From: Leptonema illini DSM 21528 | GTDB taxonomy: Bacteria > Spirochaetota > Leptospiria > Leptospirales > Leptonemataceae | Length of the DNA stretch: 64,000 nucleotides | Assembly: GCF_000243335.1 (NCBI RefSeq) | Contig: NZ_JH597773.1 | Location: 4,238,115 to 4,302,114 of the forward strand | Direction of reading: 5' to 3' | In this document: positions 26,107 through 36,849 of the stretch, piece after piece | Position numbering within the stretch: the stretch's first letter is position 1 | Layout: each line of letters begins with the position of its first letter | Made by a program: the position numbers and the translations under genes | Notes under the pieces: model-generated | Databases searched by the model: none | The model's input: the letters and a program-made list of their open reading frames with translations, nothing else | Told to the model about the DNA's origin: nothing

Positions 26107-27986
26107 TGCCGATCTTTTCCCGCGATCCATCGTCAGAGTACTGCACGCAGGGCAGCCTGGTGCCGATAATACGGGCTGAGATGTTTAATATTGGAAAAAG
26201 AGCGAGCGGCACTCTCAAGCGGGTGCTCTTTGCGATCAGAGCGGCCTCCGTTTCCGGGGGGCTTCTGGCGCTTCTGCTCTTTTCCGTACCGCTTCAGGCC
26301 GAGATCTACAAGCCGCCCGGACAGGGAGCCGGTCAGAACATGGAGGGGACGGGCTATGGCGTCGACACAGGCGTCAAAGACGTCGATGGCGACTATTACG
26401 TGACGATCACTCCTACCTTTGAGCTCCCGCTTTTTGGTTTTCGCATCGGCCTTCAGGTGCCTCTTGAAGTGCTCGTTTATGATCGTGACCCGCAATCTGG
26501 TGAAAAAGTCCCTTCGCTCCGCCCCGGCATGTACAATGAGAATTCTGACTACATGAAGCTGGTGAAGTACGTGCGCAAGGGCACGCATCTTTACTATAAT
26601 CCCGACGATCTCTTTAACTGGTCTTTTTTCTATGGTGAGATGACGGACGGCTATATCGGTCATCGTACCATCATACATCGTTACGTAAGCAGCTATGATC
26701 CGACCTTGTTTCGCCCTGGCCTGATGGCCGACATCAACAACAACTGGGGCGGGGTCGAGGTATTTCTATCGGACGTCTGGACGCGCGAGGTGCGCGGTGG
26801 ACGGGGATACATCCGCCCCGTCGGTATCTTTGTTACCGGATGGAATGCCTTTGTTGCGCGTGATTTCAACAGCCGCGATGTGGCCCGCTCTGTGGCCGAG
26901 AACAGGCGTGCGCGCAGAGAATATCTGTTTCAGGAGCGCGTGCCCGATCAGGGACAGGGCGGCGCTCTGCGTGAGCATCTCTATCGTCCACTGCGCGAAG
27001 ATCTCGAAGACAGCAAGATCGAATTCGTCGAGGTGAAAGATCCGGTGACGGGCGAAACGAAGATTGAGCCGGTGCTGAAAGAAGATCTTCCACCGAGCAA
27101 GCTTGATCCGACTCTGGAAAAACCGCCCGATCGTAGCGATACAAAGAAATCAAGTAAACTCGATCAGGGCTTCTGGAGTCGCTGGGCGATCGGGGCGACG
27201 CGCGTGATGGACTCCGATGCTCCGCTTGAGCTTGAAGTGGACGGTTCTGAGAACCTTGTCGTTGATCCTTATACGCTGCTGCCTCGTTCGATTGAAACGG
27301 AAAATCTCACTATCGAGGGGGTCGATACGGAGTTGCGTCTTTCTCCGTTTACCTGGCTTGATCTGACGGCCTATATCGACCGCAACCGCATCAAAGGACT
27401 CGATAATGCCGAAGGCACGCATATGGGCCTGATCTTCGAGATGCAGTTCAGCTCGCTCTTGCGGTGGTTTGTACGACCGGAATACCGTGAGGCGACGTCC
27501 AACTATCTGCCGACCTACTTCGACTCCTACTATGCAGTCGAACGCACGACGTATCTTCCGTCAGGAGCGACAAGCAGCACGACGCCGAAGCTGGCCTATC
27601 TGAAGTCGTTGCCCGACGATGGCGTAATCACGAAGGGGTACTTTGTCAATTCGACCCTGGAGTTCGTTGAATACGTAACTCTTGAAGCGGAATACCAGGA
27701 CTATGACGGTCCGAATAACTCGGCCGTGATGGTCGGCCTCTATATTCCCGATATGGGCGGCATCTTTGCAAACGGATACTACAAGAAGAAAGAATTCGAT
27801 AAGATGAAAGAGGCCTTTATCGTAAACGAGAACGCCCTGATGGCCGCCGAGGCCGGACTGCGCTTTTTCGGCGGTATGTACATCAAATATACGTTCCGGC
27901 GCACCTGGGTCTATGAAGAGGCCGATGGTCGCTATACGCCTGTCGATGAATCGGGCGTGGGCTTCGGCTACAGCTCCTCGCTTTAA
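26106..27986 (+). CDS. Predicted outer-membrane beta-barrel protein
   Basis: 626 residues. ATG 26106 has GGAGGA 5 bases before it and overlaps the VWA-STAS stop by one base, so translation is coupled. A hydrophobic segment (about 47-65, SGGLLALLLFSVPLQA) ends in a signal peptidase-like site; the preceding 45 residues are unusually long, and the internal ATG at 26181 would give a more normal signal peptide. The mature protein is rich in Tyr, Phe and Gly with alternating strands (LEFVEYVTLEAEYQDY) and ends in a strand-like GVGFGYSSSL, as expected of an outer-membrane barrel. A charged linker (about 255-350) interrupts it. Function unknown. Confidence 0.7.
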   Translation: MPIFSRDPSSEYCTQGSLVPIIRAEMFNIGKRASGTLKRVLFAIRAASVSGGLLALLLFSVPLQAEIYKPPGQGAGQNMEGTGYGVDTGVKDVDGDYYVTITPTFELPLFGFRIGLQVPLEVLVYDRDPQSGEKVPSLRPGMYNENSDYMKLVKYVRKGTHLYYNPDDLFNWSFFYGEMTDGYIGHRTIIHRYVSSYDPTLFRPGLMADINNNWGGVEVFLSDVWTREVRGGRGYIRPVGIFVTGWNAFVARDFNSRDVARSVAENRRARREYLFQERVPDQGQGGALREHLYRPLREDLEDSKIEFVEVKDPVTGETKIEPVLKEDLPPSKLDPTLEKPPDRSDTKKSSKLDQGFWSRWAIGATRVMDSDAPLELEVDGSENLVVDPYTLLPRSIETENLTIEGVDTELRLSPFTWLDLTAYIDRNRIKGLDNAEGTHMGLIFEMQFSSLLRWFVRPEYREATSNYLPTYFDSYYAVERTTYLPSGATSSTTPKLAYLKSLPDDGVITKGYFVNSTLEFVEYVTLEAEYQDYDGPNNSAVMVGLYIPDMGGIFANGYYKKKEFDKMKEAFIVNENALMAAEAGLRFFGGMYIKYTFRRTWVYEEADGRYTPVDESGVGFGYSSSL

Positions 27987-28176
27987 GAAGCAGGCGCAGG
28001 TCCTGTGTGGCCCCGATTACCTGTGGGCATCACGACAGCGTTGCGGAATCCGTGGACTCTCATTCGTTTCTGATACCCGGGGCCTTCTCGCTGGTTGCCG
28101 AAAAAGCTTTTCTTTGTGTTCAAAATCTGGCAGAAAAATACTCCCGATTCTGTCGCATTTGGTCGATCCATCGAAT

Positions 28177-28707
28177 ATGGTAGAGATCAAAGGCTTACAT
28201 ACTCAGCTTCGTGGCATGGTTCTTCGCGGTCAGCTGTCCGCTCGTAAAATCGTCTCTTTACTGGAGCTTCGAGAAATGGTCGATCGCATTGCTCCCGGTC
28301 CCCGAGTGGCCGAGCGCGAGGCGGCAGCTCTTGAGGCAAAATACGGGGCACGACCTGAAATCATCTCCTGGGGCGACTACTTCCAGACCGAGATCGCCTC
28401 GCAATACTTCGATCACACCGACGAAGAGTTCGAGCGCATCTGCGACACCGTTCACTTTGATCTCATCTCATCCCTTATGATCTTTCGCGGCAAATCGGCG
28501 GAGTTCCGACAGGCCGTTCGCGAAGAGGCGCTCGTCGTCTCGGGACTTGACGCAGAGCTGCGCAGCGAGAACGAACAGCAGGCCGAGCATCTTGGCATCC
28601 TGCTTCAGTATTTTGAAGAGATGAACCTCGATAAGGCCGAGCTCTCTGAAGAGGATCAGGCCTGGTTTGAAGGCTTTGTCGAAAGCACCCGCTCAGAAGC
28701 CGTTTGA
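28177..28707 (+). CDS. Hypothetical acidic cytoplasmic protein
   Basis: 176 residues from ATG 28177, mostly helical and acidic, with no signal peptide, membrane segment or recognised domain. The frame is open upstream for another 88 codons, but that part has poor, Cys/Arg-rich composition and overlaps the 3' end of the barrel gene, so it was left out. No strong ribosome-binding site is visible. The next gene starts 28 bases after its stop, which suggests cotranscription. Confidence 0.6.
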   Translation: MVEIKGLHTQLRGMVLRGQLSARKIVSLLELREMVDRIAPGPRVAEREAAALEAKYGARPEIISWGDYFQTEIASQYFDHTDEEFERICDTVHFDLISSLMIFRGKSAEFRQAVREEALVVSGLDAELRSENEQQAEHLGILLQYFEEMNLDKAELSEEDQAWFEGFVESTRSEAV

Positions 28708-28735
28708 GATTTGCGTTCATCTACGCAGGTATGCC

Positions 28736-29443
28736 ATGAAACGCTCTGCCGTTCTTTTCTTACTTTTTGTCCTGACGCTCTCTCTGCAGGCTCAGCCTGC
28801 AGAGATGCCCGAAACGTCCGAGCAGCCGGCGCAGCCCGTAAGGCCGACGAAAAAAGAAGAGAAGACCTTCCCGGTCCTTTCCAGCGTCGGATTGAGAAAT
28901 CAATCGGGCGAGCAGCTCTTTCAGGCGCAGGCGAGGGCCGATTTTGCGCTCGCCCTTGAGCTGAAGGATCGTCGGAATTATTCCTCCGCCCTGCGTCGCT
29001 TTCAGGATTTTCGCCTTCTTTACCCGGCGCATCCGCAGACGGCCATCGTCGTCGGCCATATCGCCGATATCTATGAACGGCTTTCACAGCCCGACCGCGC
29101 CCTCGCCGAGCTTCGCAAGTACCTGAAGACCTTTAACGGAGCGCCCCAGGCTTCGGCGCAGCCGCTGCTTGCACGTCTGGCCGATCTCGAGTACCGCCTC
29201 GGACAGTGGCCGCAGAGCATTGCCACGTATGAACTGCTGCTGGCAGCCTTTCCAGCCTCTGCTGAGGCCGAGCTGGCAGGCCGCCGACTTGCAGAGATGC
29301 AGGCCGAGCCCGAGCCGACAGAATCTGAAGGTGAAAAGCAGCCCGCCCCGCGAACCGATAACGAGACCACCCCGGGCAAAGCCCCGAAGAATGATGAATC
29401 ATCACTTGACAGGTTGGGCGAAGGTCTTGATATTGAAAATTAA
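28736..29443 (+). CDS. Periplasmic TPR-repeat protein
   Basis: 235 residues with a cleavable signal peptide (1-19, SAVLFLLFVLTLSLQA). After a Pro/Glu-rich linker, residues about 65-185 form helical repeats of the TPR type (ALELKDRRNYSSALRRFQDF, ADIYERLSQPDRALAELRKY, LADLEYRLGQWPQSIATYE), similar in style to YbgF/CpoB-like periplasmic proteins. The C-terminal ~45 residues are polar and disordered. It probably scaffolds an envelope complex; the partner is unknown, and the barrel protein two genes upstream is a candidate by position only. Confidence 0.75.
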   Translation: MKRSAVLFLLFVLTLSLQAQPAEMPETSEQPAQPVRPTKKEEKTFPVLSSVGLRNQSGEQLFQAQARADFALALELKDRRNYSSALRRFQDFRLLYPAHPQTAIVVGHIADIYERLSQPDRALAELRKYLKTFNGAPQASAQPLLARLADLEYRLGQWPQSIATYELLLAAFPASAEAELAGRRLAEMQAEPEPTESEGEKQPAPRTDNETTPGKAPKNDESSLDRLGEGLDIEN

Positions 29444-29544
29444 CTTCGAGCTCCGTTCTTTTCGCTGACCCGACGGTGAAATTCCGTCAAGGTGTGGCCG
29501 ATAATCAGGACGGATCTCCTTACGGGGAGACCCGGGTTCGGCGC

Positions 29545-30753
29545 ATGTCATTACAGATTGTAAAATTCAATCCGCAGGCCTATATCATCATCGAAGGCCA
29601 GGAGGAGCTCAAGGAGTTTTACATCATCCAGAGCGGGCAGGTGCGAACCTATAAGAGCACTCCGGTCTACGGTGATGATAAACCTACTGTGCTCGGCCCC
29701 GGCGATTTCTTCGGCGTCGAATCGGCCATGTCGGGGCATAAGCCTATCGAGGTTGCCCAGGCCCTCACTCCCGTTTCGGCGATCAAAGTAAAGAACGACC
29801 AGTTCGGCCTTTTGATTCAGAAGAGCGCCCCTCTGGCCATGAAGATCATCCGATCGTTTTCGATGAAGCTGCGAGCCTTCGATACGGCCATCACGCGGCT
29901 GTCGTTTCGAAACGCGCTTGATGAAGATCCGAGCCATCTCTTTGAGCTGGGTGAATCCTGGTTCAAAAAAAACCGTCTCGATCATGCGGCCTACGCCTTC
30001 CAGCGCTATCTGCAATACTGCCCCAAAGGGGAGCATGTCAGCCAATCGAAGATGTATTTGCAGAAGATGAATCGTCCTCTGCAGGCGCCTCCGGTGGCCG
30101 ATAAAAACATGAACCGGGTTTATCCTAAAGATAAGATCGTCTTCTGCGAGAACGAGCCCGGTTATGAGCTCTATATTATTCAGGGTGGCAGCGTCATGAT
30201 CACCAAGCTCGTGAACGGGCAGGAGGTCATGCTGGCCGTTCTTGCAACGGGCGACATCTTCGGCGAGATGGCCATCCTCGATAACAAGCCGCGCAGCGCC
30301 TCGGCCATCGTCGCCGAAGATACGCGCATGATGGCCATCAACAAGGCCAACTTCGAAGGCCTCGTAAAAAGCAATCCCAATGTCGCGGTCAAACTGATCA
30401 CACTGCTTTCAGAGCGCATCTGGACGGCCTATCGCCAGCTTGCGAACCTGACGATCGATGATCCGGTCGGCCGTCTCTATGACATGCTTCTGATCCAGGT
30501 CGAGAAGAACAAGACGCCCATCAAGGCGAAGACGACGCATGACTTCAACTTCGGCGCCGAAGATCTTCTGAAAATGGTCGGATTCGATCCGCAGAACGAT
30601 CAGCAGTATGTGGCCAGCCTGATCAACAAACATCGCTGGCTGCGTCTTGATCAGGGCACGCTGAAGTGCTATGATCTGCCCGAGCTCGAGAAGCAGGTGG
30701 ATTTCTACCGCAAACAGGTGCAGCGCAAGCGTCAGAAAGCCGCTGCAATGTGA
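29545..30753 (+). CDS. Crp-like regulator with two cyclic-nucleotide-binding domains
   Basis: 402 residues. A first cNMP-binding-like domain (about 8-105, IQSGQVRTYKSTPVYGDD, VLGPGDFFG) is followed by a short TPR-like helical pair (FELGESWFKKNRLDHAAYAF). The second cNMP domain (about 190-300) has the better phosphate cassette GDIFGEMAILDNKPRSASAI. The last ~90 residues may be a winged helix (DLLKMVGFDPQNDQQYVASL). The second cassette contains the Glu and Arg used for cyclic-nucleotide binding; the first (GDFFGVESAM) does not match well. ATG 29545 is chosen by homology; the 100-base leader holds two small hairpins. Confidence 0.82.
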   Translation: MSLQIVKFNPQAYIIIEGQEELKEFYIIQSGQVRTYKSTPVYGDDKPTVLGPGDFFGVESAMSGHKPIEVAQALTPVSAIKVKNDQFGLLIQKSAPLAMKIIRSFSMKLRAFDTAITRLSFRNALDEDPSHLFELGESWFKKNRLDHAAYAFQRYLQYCPKGEHVSQSKMYLQKMNRPLQAPPVADKNMNRVYPKDKIVFCENEPGYELYIIQGGSVMITKLVNGQEVMLAVLATGDIFGEMAILDNKPRSASAIVAEDTRMMAINKANFEGLVKSNPNVAVKLITLLSERIWTAYRQLANLTIDDPVGRLYDMLLIQVEKNKTPIKAKTTHDFNFGAEDLLKMVGFDPQNDQQYVASLINKHRWLRLDQGTLKCYDLPELEKQVDFYRKQVQRKRQKAAAM

Positions 30754-30759
30754 TACAGG

Positions 30760-30791
30760 CTCTGCGCTCTCTCCGTGTCTCCGTGGTTAAT
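30760..30791 (-). repeat. Dispersed CCACGGAG-type intergenic repeat, copy A
   Basis: On the minus strand this reads TTAACCACGGAGACACGGAG with an AGAGCGCAG-like tail. It lies between the Crp-like gene and mutA. Two related copies are at about 36850-36892 and 48252-48286. Confidence 0.65.
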
Positions 30792-30925
30792 CTGTCTTCA
30801 GTCAAGCGAAAAGTGCAAACGCATATCGACCGTGCTCCGGTTCAGTCGCTGTGCGGCTAAAAAGACCGGACCCCGTTCTTACATTTCTGCTGGAAAACCA
30901 GGCCCGTCACCGAATTGTGTTCTTC

Positions 30926-32815
30926 ATGGCACAGTCGGCAAGCGATCTCTTTCCGCCCTCCGATCTTAAACTTTTTGAAGAATTTCCTTCTTCTTCACGC
31001 TCAGCGTGGGAGCAGGAAATCGCCCGCACACTTGAAAAACAGGGAAAGGCCGGCCTTTCTCTGAACTGGGCTCTTCCGGACGGCATCTCACTCCCCCCTT
31101 TTTTACTTGAAGAGGATCTGGCCGAGTTGCCTTTTATCGGCGACTTTCCTGGCGTTTACCCGTTCACGAGGTCGACGCAGCGCGGCGGTCAGACGTGGTC
31201 GGCGCAGTATCCGCTGCAAGGGGACGGCAGTCTTGCCGATCGTCTGAGCGAGGCGCAGCGTCGCGGAGCGGATGGCGTGACGCTATTCGTCGGCGGAACG
31301 TTCCCGGCCGTCCCTTACGGCAGAGGACGTAACGACGCGGCCGCCGCTCTTGCACAGAGCGAGCTTCCCGTGCAGTGCGTCGGTTCGACCGCCGACCTTG
31401 TCGCGTTAGTCGGCGCATTGAAAAGTGGATCTGTTAAAAATACGAATTCATCGATTCTCATCGACCCCTTCTCGGACGTCCTGATCGGCGGCGACTTTGC
31501 TCTGAACGAAGCCGATATTTACGGCGCCATAAAGGCCGCTTTCGCGCAGATGAAGATTCCGGTCGGCGCCGTAAGGGCCGATCTCTTTCATAATGCCGGC
31601 GCCACTCCTGCCCTGGAGCTCGGCCTGACTCTTTCTGCGGCGGCCGATCTTGTTTCTGCTTTAGTCGACGCCGGTATGTCGCCGGTCGATGCTCTGAGTT
31701 GTATAACGCTCTTTCAACCTGTCGGAGCCCTTTATTTCGTCGAGATGGCGAAGTTCCGGGCGACGCGAAGGCTTTCGGCTATGGTTGCAAAAGGCTTCGG
31801 CGTGACGTCGTACGAAAGACCGGTGCTTGCTCAGTCCGCCGTGACGTCGCTTTTCAACGTCAGTCTCTATGATCCTTATACGAACATGCTGCGCGTCTGT
31901 ACCGAGGCGATGTCGGCCGTTCTGGGCGGCGCCTCTTCGGTGCTTGTACTGCCTCTTGATGCACCGTTCGATCGGGACGATGAATTTACCCGACGCATGG
32001 CGATCAATACGCAGCTTGTACTGCGTCATGAAAGCTATCTTGATCGCGTATCTGATCCGGCCGGCGGATCGTATTATATCGAAGCGGCCACAGATCAGAT
32101 TGCAGAGGCCGCCTGGAAGATATTCTTAGAGATCGAAGCCGAAGGCGGATATCGCAAGGCCCTCGAGAAGGGCAGCGTCCAGGCCCGTCTCAAGCAGGCC
32201 GGCGAACAGCGTCTGGATGCCCTGGCTCGTCGTAAAGAGATTCAGCTCGGCGTGAATCAGTTCCCGAACAATACCGAAATCCTGCGAGATTCCGAGTATA
32301 AAGACGCCTCTATTCCGGCGTTACCCGAAGCGAAGCAAGGGCGTTATGCGTCGGCGCCGATCTTCAGAGGGGCCGTGCCCTTCGAGCGTCTGCGACTGCA
32401 GACCGAAGAATTCGCGAAAAAAGGACACCGTCCCTTTGTGCAGCTTCTACCGTTTGGCAATCTATCGATGCAGCGAGCGCGTGCCGCCTTTATCGGTAAC
32501 TTTTTCGGCTGTGCCGGTTTCGCTGTGAACGATCCGGGATCTCTGGAAACGCCCGAGGCATGTCTGGCCTTCGCAAAAGAGGCCGCTGCAAAGCAGAAGA
32601 TCGACGCCTTCGTTCTCTGCTCGGCCGACGCCGAGTATCTGCCTGCGGCTACCGCCATCATGGCCGAGCTGAAGGCGATCGGTGTTCCGGTCATTCTTGC
32701 CGGGAATCCCGCCGAAGTCGAGGCGTTGAAGTCCTCCGGAATCGAAGATTTTATCCACGTTCGTCGCAACGTGTACGAAACACTGAGCGAGTATCAGAAG
32801 AGGTTCTGTGCATGA
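30926..32815 (+). CDS. mutA: Methylmalonyl-CoA mutase small (beta) subunit
   Basis: Non-catalytic partner of the B12-dependent mutase, 629 residues from ATG 30926. The TIM-barrel half shows [19 protein letters not shown] and [29 protein letters not shown], matching the large subunit. The C-terminal B12-like domain is degenerate: the DxHxxG motif is absent, as expected for the small subunit. Its stop overlaps the mutB start as ATGA. The upstream 75 bases of open frame were excluded because [15 protein letters not shown] is a more plausible start. Confidence 0.93.
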   Translation: MAQSASDLFPPSDLKLFEEFPSSSRSAWEQEIARTLEKQGKAGLSLNWALPDGISLPPFLLEEDLAELPFIGDFPGVYPFTRSTQRGGQTWSAQYPLQGDGSLADRLSEAQRRGADGVTLFVGGTFPAVPYGRGRNDAAAALAQSELPVQCVGSTADLVALVGALKSGSVKNTNSSILIDPFSDVLIGGDFALNEADIYGAIKAAFAQMKIPVGAVRADLFHNAGATPALELGLTLSAAADLVSALVDAGMSPVDALSCITLFQPVGALYFVEMAKFRATRRLSAMVAKGFGVTSYERPVLAQSAVTSLFNVSLYDPYTNMLRVCTEAMSAVLGGASSVLVLPLDAPFDRDDEFTRRMAINTQLVLRHESYLDRVSDPAGGSYYIEAATDQIAEAAWKIFLEIEAEGGYRKALEKGSVQARLKQAGEQRLDALARRKEIQLGVNQFPNNTEILRDSEYKDASIPALPEAKQGRYASAPIFRGAVPFERLRLQTEEFAKKGHRPFVQLLPFGNLSMQRARAAFIGNFFGCAGFAVNDPGSLETPEACLAFAKEAAAKQKIDAFVLCSADAEYLPAATAIMAELKAIGVPVILAGNPAEVEALKSSGIEDFIHVRRNVYETLSEYQKRFCA

Positions 32816-34977
32816 GACCGAATTTTGCCAACATCCCCTATACGAAAGAGCCTTTCGCTCAGATCAGCGAAGAGGAATTCGATCGTCTGCTTGCCGACGA
32901 CGTCTGGACGACGCCTGAGGGCATTCCCGTAAAACCCGTTTATGATCGCAGGGCTCTTGCGGGAATGGAGCATCTGCACTATGCCGCCGGTATCGCTCCG
33001 TTTCTTCGCGGACCATACCCGACCATGTACACGCTGCAGCCGTGGACGATCCGTCAGTACGCCGGCTTTTCGACGGCTGAAGAATCGAACGCCTTCTATC
33101 GTCGCAACCTGGCCGCCGGGCAGAAAGGGTTATCCGTAGCCTTCGACCTGGCGACGCACCGCGGTTATGACTCCGATCATCCGCGCGTCGTCGGCGACGT
33201 CGGTATGGCCGGTGTGGCCATCGATTCGGTCGAAGATATGAAAATCCTCTTCGATCAGATTCCGCTGGATTCGGTATCGGTTTCGATGACGATGAACGGC
33301 GCGGTGATTCCGGTTCTGGCCTTCTTTATCGTAGCGGGCGAAGAACAGGGCGTTCCGCATGAGAAGTTAACCGGAACGATTCAGAACGACATTCTCAAAG
33401 AATTCATGGTGCGGAATACGTATATTTATCCGCCCGCTCCTTCGATGCAGATCATCGCCGATATCTTCGCCTTCACATCGAAGAATATGCCGAAGTTCAA
33501 CTCCATCTCGATCTCGGGCTATCACATGCAGGAGGCGGGAGCGACGGCCGATATCGAGCTCGCTTATACGCTCGCCGACGGCATGGAATACATCAGAACC
33601 GGTCTGAAGGCCGGGCTGAGCATCGACGAGTTCGCTCCCCGCCTGTCGTTTTTCTGGGCGATCGGCATGAATCATTTCATGGAAATCGCAAAGATGCGCG
33701 CCGGACGACTGCTCTGGGCGAAGATTGTGAATTCGTTCGGGCCGAAGTCGGCGAAGTCGATGGCCCTGCGAACGCACTGCCAGACGTCGGGATGGTCGCT
33801 TACGGAGCAGGATCCGTTCAATAACGTTACACGAACCTGCGTCGAGGCCCTGGCTGCCTCGCTCGGTCATACGCAATCCCTGCATACAAACGCCCTTGAC
33901 GAGGCCATCGCTCTGCCCACCGACTTCTCGGCCCGCATCGCCCGCAATACACAGATCTATCTGCAAGAAGAGACGGGGATCACAAAGGCCATCGATCCGT
34001 GGGCCGGCTCCTATTACGTCGAAACGTTAACCCACATGCTTGCCCGCCGGGCATGGAAGCTCATCGAAGAGGTCGAAGGCCTCGGCGGAATCGCAAAGGC
34101 CATCGAAACGGGCCTGCCGAAGATGCGCATCGAAGAGGCTTCCGCTCGCAAACAGGCGCGCATCGATTCGGGGCGCGACGTCATCGTCGGTGTTAACAGA
34201 TTCAAGGCCGACCGCGATAAACCCGTCGATATCCTGGCCGTCGATAATACGGCCGTACGTGGGGCGCAGATCCGCCGCCTTGAGAAGATCCGTGCGGAGC
34301 GTAATTCGACCGACGTTGAGGCGGCGCTACAGGCGATCACGAAATGTGCCGAAACGGGGCAGGGCAACCTGCTCGATCTGGCCGTTCAGGCCGCTCGCAA
34401 GCGCGCGACGCTGGGCGAGATCTCTGAGGCGATGGAGAAGGTCTTCGGACGTTACCGCGCCGTTATCCGGACGATCTCCGGAGTGTATTCGAGCGAGATC
34501 ATGAACGACAACTCCTTTAAAGAAGCGAAGGATCTGGCCGATCGTTTCGCTAAGAACGAAGGCCGTCGCCCGCGTATCCTTGTTGCGAAGATGGGACAGG
34601 ACGGACATGACCGCGGAGCGAAGGTCGTCGCCACAAGCTTCGCCGACATCGGTTTCGACGTCGACGTCGGCCCGCTTTTTCAGACCCCTGAAGAGGTGGC
34701 GAAGCAGGCCATCGAGAACGACGTGCATATCCTCGGCGTATCGTCGCTTGCCGGCGGACATCGTACCCTTGTGCCCCAGGTCATTGACGAATTGAAGAGG
34801 CTCGGTCGCGACGACATTCTCGTCATTGCAGGGGGCGTTATCCCCCATCAGGATTACGAAGCCCTCTATAAGGCCGGCGTGGCCGCCGTATTCGGACCGG
34901 GCACGGTTATCGCCTCAGCGGCCGCTCAGCTGCTGAAGCTTCTGTTAGGCGAAGATCCGGCATCACGCTCGGCATGA
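32812..34977 (+). CDS. mutB: Methylmalonyl-CoA mutase large (alpha) subunit
   Basis: Adenosylcobalamin enzyme that interconverts (R)-methylmalonyl-CoA and succinyl-CoA, used for propionyl-CoA from odd-chain fatty acids, Val and Ile. The 721-residue length is normal. The substrate-binding barrel includes [20 protein letters not shown] and [20 protein letters not shown]. The C-terminal cobalamin domain has GQDGHDRG with the B12-ligating His at residue 599, GVSSLAGGH and [13 protein letters not shown] stands 8 bases before the ATG. With mutA and meaB it forms a complete mutase unit; the epimerase and propionyl-CoA carboxylase are not in the window. Confidence 0.97.
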   Translation: MRPNFANIPYTKEPFAQISEEEFDRLLADDVWTTPEGIPVKPVYDRRALAGMEHLHYAAGIAPFLRGPYPTMYTLQPWTIRQYAGFSTAEESNAFYRRNLAAGQKGLSVAFDLATHRGYDSDHPRVVGDVGMAGVAIDSVEDMKILFDQIPLDSVSVSMTMNGAVIPVLAFFIVAGEEQGVPHEKLTGTIQNDILKEFMVRNTYIYPPAPSMQIIADIFAFTSKNMPKFNSISISGYHMQEAGATADIELAYTLADGMEYIRTGLKAGLSIDEFAPRLSFFWAIGMNHFMEIAKMRAGRLLWAKIVNSFGPKSAKSMALRTHCQTSGWSLTEQDPFNNVTRTCVEALAASLGHTQSLHTNALDEAIALPTDFSARIARNTQIYLQEETGITKAIDPWAGSYYVETLTHMLARRAWKLIEEVEGLGGIAKAIETGLPKMRIEEASARKQARIDSGRDVIVGVNRFKADRDKPVDILAVDNTAVRGAQIRRLEKIRAERNSTDVEAALQAITKCAETGQGNLLDLAVQAARKRATLGEISEAMEKVFGRYRAVIRTISGVYSSEIMNDNSFKEAKDLADRFAKNEGRRPRILVAKMGQDGHDRGAKVVATSFADIGFDVDVGPLFQTPEEVAKQAIENDVHILGVSSLAGGHRTLVPQVIDELKRLGRDDILVIAGGVIPHQDYEALYKAGVAAVFGPGTVIASAAAQLLKLLLGEDPASRSA

Positions 34978-34981
34978 TCGT

Positions 34982-36109
34982 ATGAAGGACGATCTGGATC
35001 AGGAAAAGACCGACGAATCGGCGCTGCACGTAATGGACGGCGTCGATGCTCCTCCTGCTCTGAATCCCGATCTTACGTTTCGTTCGCGTGTGAAGATTCG
35101 ACGCCGCCCCGACGCCGCCGCTCTGATCGACGGCGTGCGTCGCGGCGATCGAGTGCTACTCAGTCAGGCGATCACGCTGATCGAAAGCGAACGCCCCGAA
35201 GACCGCGAGACGGCGGCGCAGGTTCTCGAGGCAGTGATGCCCGAGGCCGGTCGCTCGCTGCGCATCGGTATTACGGGCGTTCCGGGCGTCGGCAAATCGA
35301 CCTTTATCGAATCGTTCGGACTGCACCTCGTCGAAGGCGGCCATAAGTTAGCCGTCCTCGCCGTCGATCCAAGCAGCGAACGTTCGCATGGTAGCATTCT
35401 CGGCGATAAGACGCGTATGGAGCTGCTTTCGCGTGAGCGCAACGCCTATATCAGGCCGACGGCATCAGGCGCTACGCTTGGCGGCGTCGCCCGGCATACA
35501 CGGGAGACGATTCTACTTGTCGAGGCGGCCGGCTTCGATCGCATACTTATCGAAACCGTAGGCGTCGGTCAGAGCGAGGTCATCGTTCATTCAATGGTAG
35601 ATTTTTTCATGCTGCTCTCGCTTCCAGGGGCGGGCGATGAGCTGCAGGGCATGAAACGCGGCATCATGGAGATGGCCGACGGCATCGTGATCACAAAGGC
35701 CGACGGGGACAACATCCCGCGGGCGAAGATCGCCGCTGCAGATCTGAATCGAGCCCTGCATCTCTTTCCTGCCCGTGAAGACGGATGGACCGTGCCGGTG
35801 CGACTGACCTCGGCCATGACGGGCGAAGGCCTTGTCGAGCTGGCCTCTCTGCTTGAGGGTTATACAGAGCAGATGACCGAAAAAGGATTCTTTGCTGATC
35901 GCCGTCGCCGCCAGGCACTTTTCTGGATGCAGCAGGCCATCGACGAGCATCTGAAGCAGGATTTCGAGCGCACCGTCGCCGCACGACGCGAAGAGATCGC
36001 AGGGCATGTCGAATCGGGTGCGATCAATCCGTTTGAGGCGGCGGAGCGGCTGATCGAGCTCTATCATGAAGAGCTTCGCTCGCGTATCTCGAATTCGGAT
36101 AACGCCTGA
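34982..36109 (+). CDS. meaB: Methylmalonyl-CoA mutase-associated G-protein chaperone MeaB
   Basis: G3E GTPase that loads and protects adenosylcobalamin on methylmalonyl-CoA mutase. 375 residues, a little longer than usual because of a polar ~40-residue N-terminus. Walker A is GVPGVGKST; LAVDPSSERSHGSILGDKTRM is the MeaB signature, followed by IETVGVGQSEV and the base-recognition TKAD. It starts 5 bases after mutB, so mutA-mutB-meaB is one transcription unit. The older name argK is a historical misannotation of this family. Confidence 0.95.
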   Translation: MKDDLDQEKTDESALHVMDGVDAPPALNPDLTFRSRVKIRRRPDAAALIDGVRRGDRVLLSQAITLIESERPEDRETAAQVLEAVMPEAGRSLRIGITGVPGVGKSTFIESFGLHLVEGGHKLAVLAVDPSSERSHGSILGDKTRMELLSRERNAYIRPTASGATLGGVARHTRETILLVEAAGFDRILIETVGVGQSEVIVHSMVDFFMLLSLPGAGDELQGMKRGIMEMADGIVITKADGDNIPRAKIAAADLNRALHLFPAREDGWTVPVRLTSAMTGEGLVELASLLEGYTEQMTEKGFFADRRRRQALFWMQQAIDEHLKQDFERTVAARREEIAGHVESGAINPFEAAERLIELYHEELRSRISNSDNA

Positions 36110-36149
36110 ACTTGATTCCATCTATCTTTAACGCAAGTAACGAGGTTTT

Positions 36150-36842
36150 ATGAAAGACGTAAACGCAAACGCCGACGGAAAGCGCAGAGCGGGCGAAGAG
36201 GCGGCCCGACGCGTGCAGTCGGGGATGACGGTCGGGCTGGGCACCGGTTCGACGACGGCCTTTGCTATAGCCGAACTCGGCCGCCGCGTGCGCGACGAAG
36301 GCCTGAAGATCGAATGCTGTGTTACATCGTTCTCTTCGCAGAACCTTGCGTTGCAGGCCGGAATTCGTCCGCTGCCCGTCGAATCGTTTGACCGTCTCGA
36401 TATCTCGATCGACGGAGCCGACGAGGTTGACCCGCAGCTTCGCCTGATCAAAGGCGGAGGAGCGGCGCATACCCGAGAGAAGATCGTGCATGCGCTTTCA
36501 TCGGAGTTCCTGTGCATCGTCGATCCGTCGAAGCTCGTCTCGCAGCTCGGAGCGTTTCGCGTGCCGGTCGAGTTCCTGCCCGTGTCGTTGAAGCTTGTTC
36601 AGCGAGAGCTTGTGAAGCTCGGCGGCGACTGTGCTTTGCGTATGGCCGTTAAGAAAGACGGCCCCGTCGTGACGGATAACGGCAATCTTGTCTTCGATGT
36701 CGCCTTTCCGCCTTTTGACGCCGATCTGCTTGAGAAAGAGATCAATACCATTCCGGGCGTTCTTGAAAACGGCCTCTTCGCTCGTTACCGACCGAGCGAG
36801 GTCATCGTCGGCGAATCTGAATTGCGGTTCCTGAAGCGTTGA
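36150..36842 (+). CDS. rpiA: Ribose-5-phosphate isomerase A
   Basis: Interconverts ribose 5-phosphate and ribulose 5-phosphate in the pentose phosphate pathway. 230 residues. GLGTGSTTAFAIAELG binds phosphate; SIDGADEVDPQLRLIKGGG contains the catalytic Asp and Glu, and REKIV follows; NGLFARYRPSEVIVG is the usual end. AGG stands 5 bases before the ATG. It follows meaB by 40 bases on the same strand and may be cotranscribed. Confidence 0.95.
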   Translation: MKDVNANADGKRRAGEEAARRVQSGMTVGLGTGSTTAFAIAELGRRVRDEGLKIECCVTSFSSQNLALQAGIRPLPVESFDRLDISIDGADEVDPQLRLIKGGGAAHTREKIVHALSSEFLCIVDPSKLVSQLGAFRVPVEFLPVSLKLVQRELVKLGGDCALRMAVKKDGPVVTDNGNLVFDVAFPPFDADLLEKEINTIPGVLENGLFARYRPSEVIVGESELRFLKR

Positions 36843-36849
36843 AGCGAGG

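Noticed and set aside
27913-28176. N-terminal extension of the hypothetical gene at 28177
   Set aside because: It overlaps the 3' end of the barrel gene, is rich in Cys and Arg and reads like out-of-frame GC-rich DNA.
29471-29545. FMN- or cobalamin-riboswitch-like sequence GGTGAAATTCC before the Crp-like gene
   Set aside because: Only one short conserved piece is present. The 5' half of the FMN element and the B12 box with its usual spacing are missing, and the downstream gene has no link to either cofactor.
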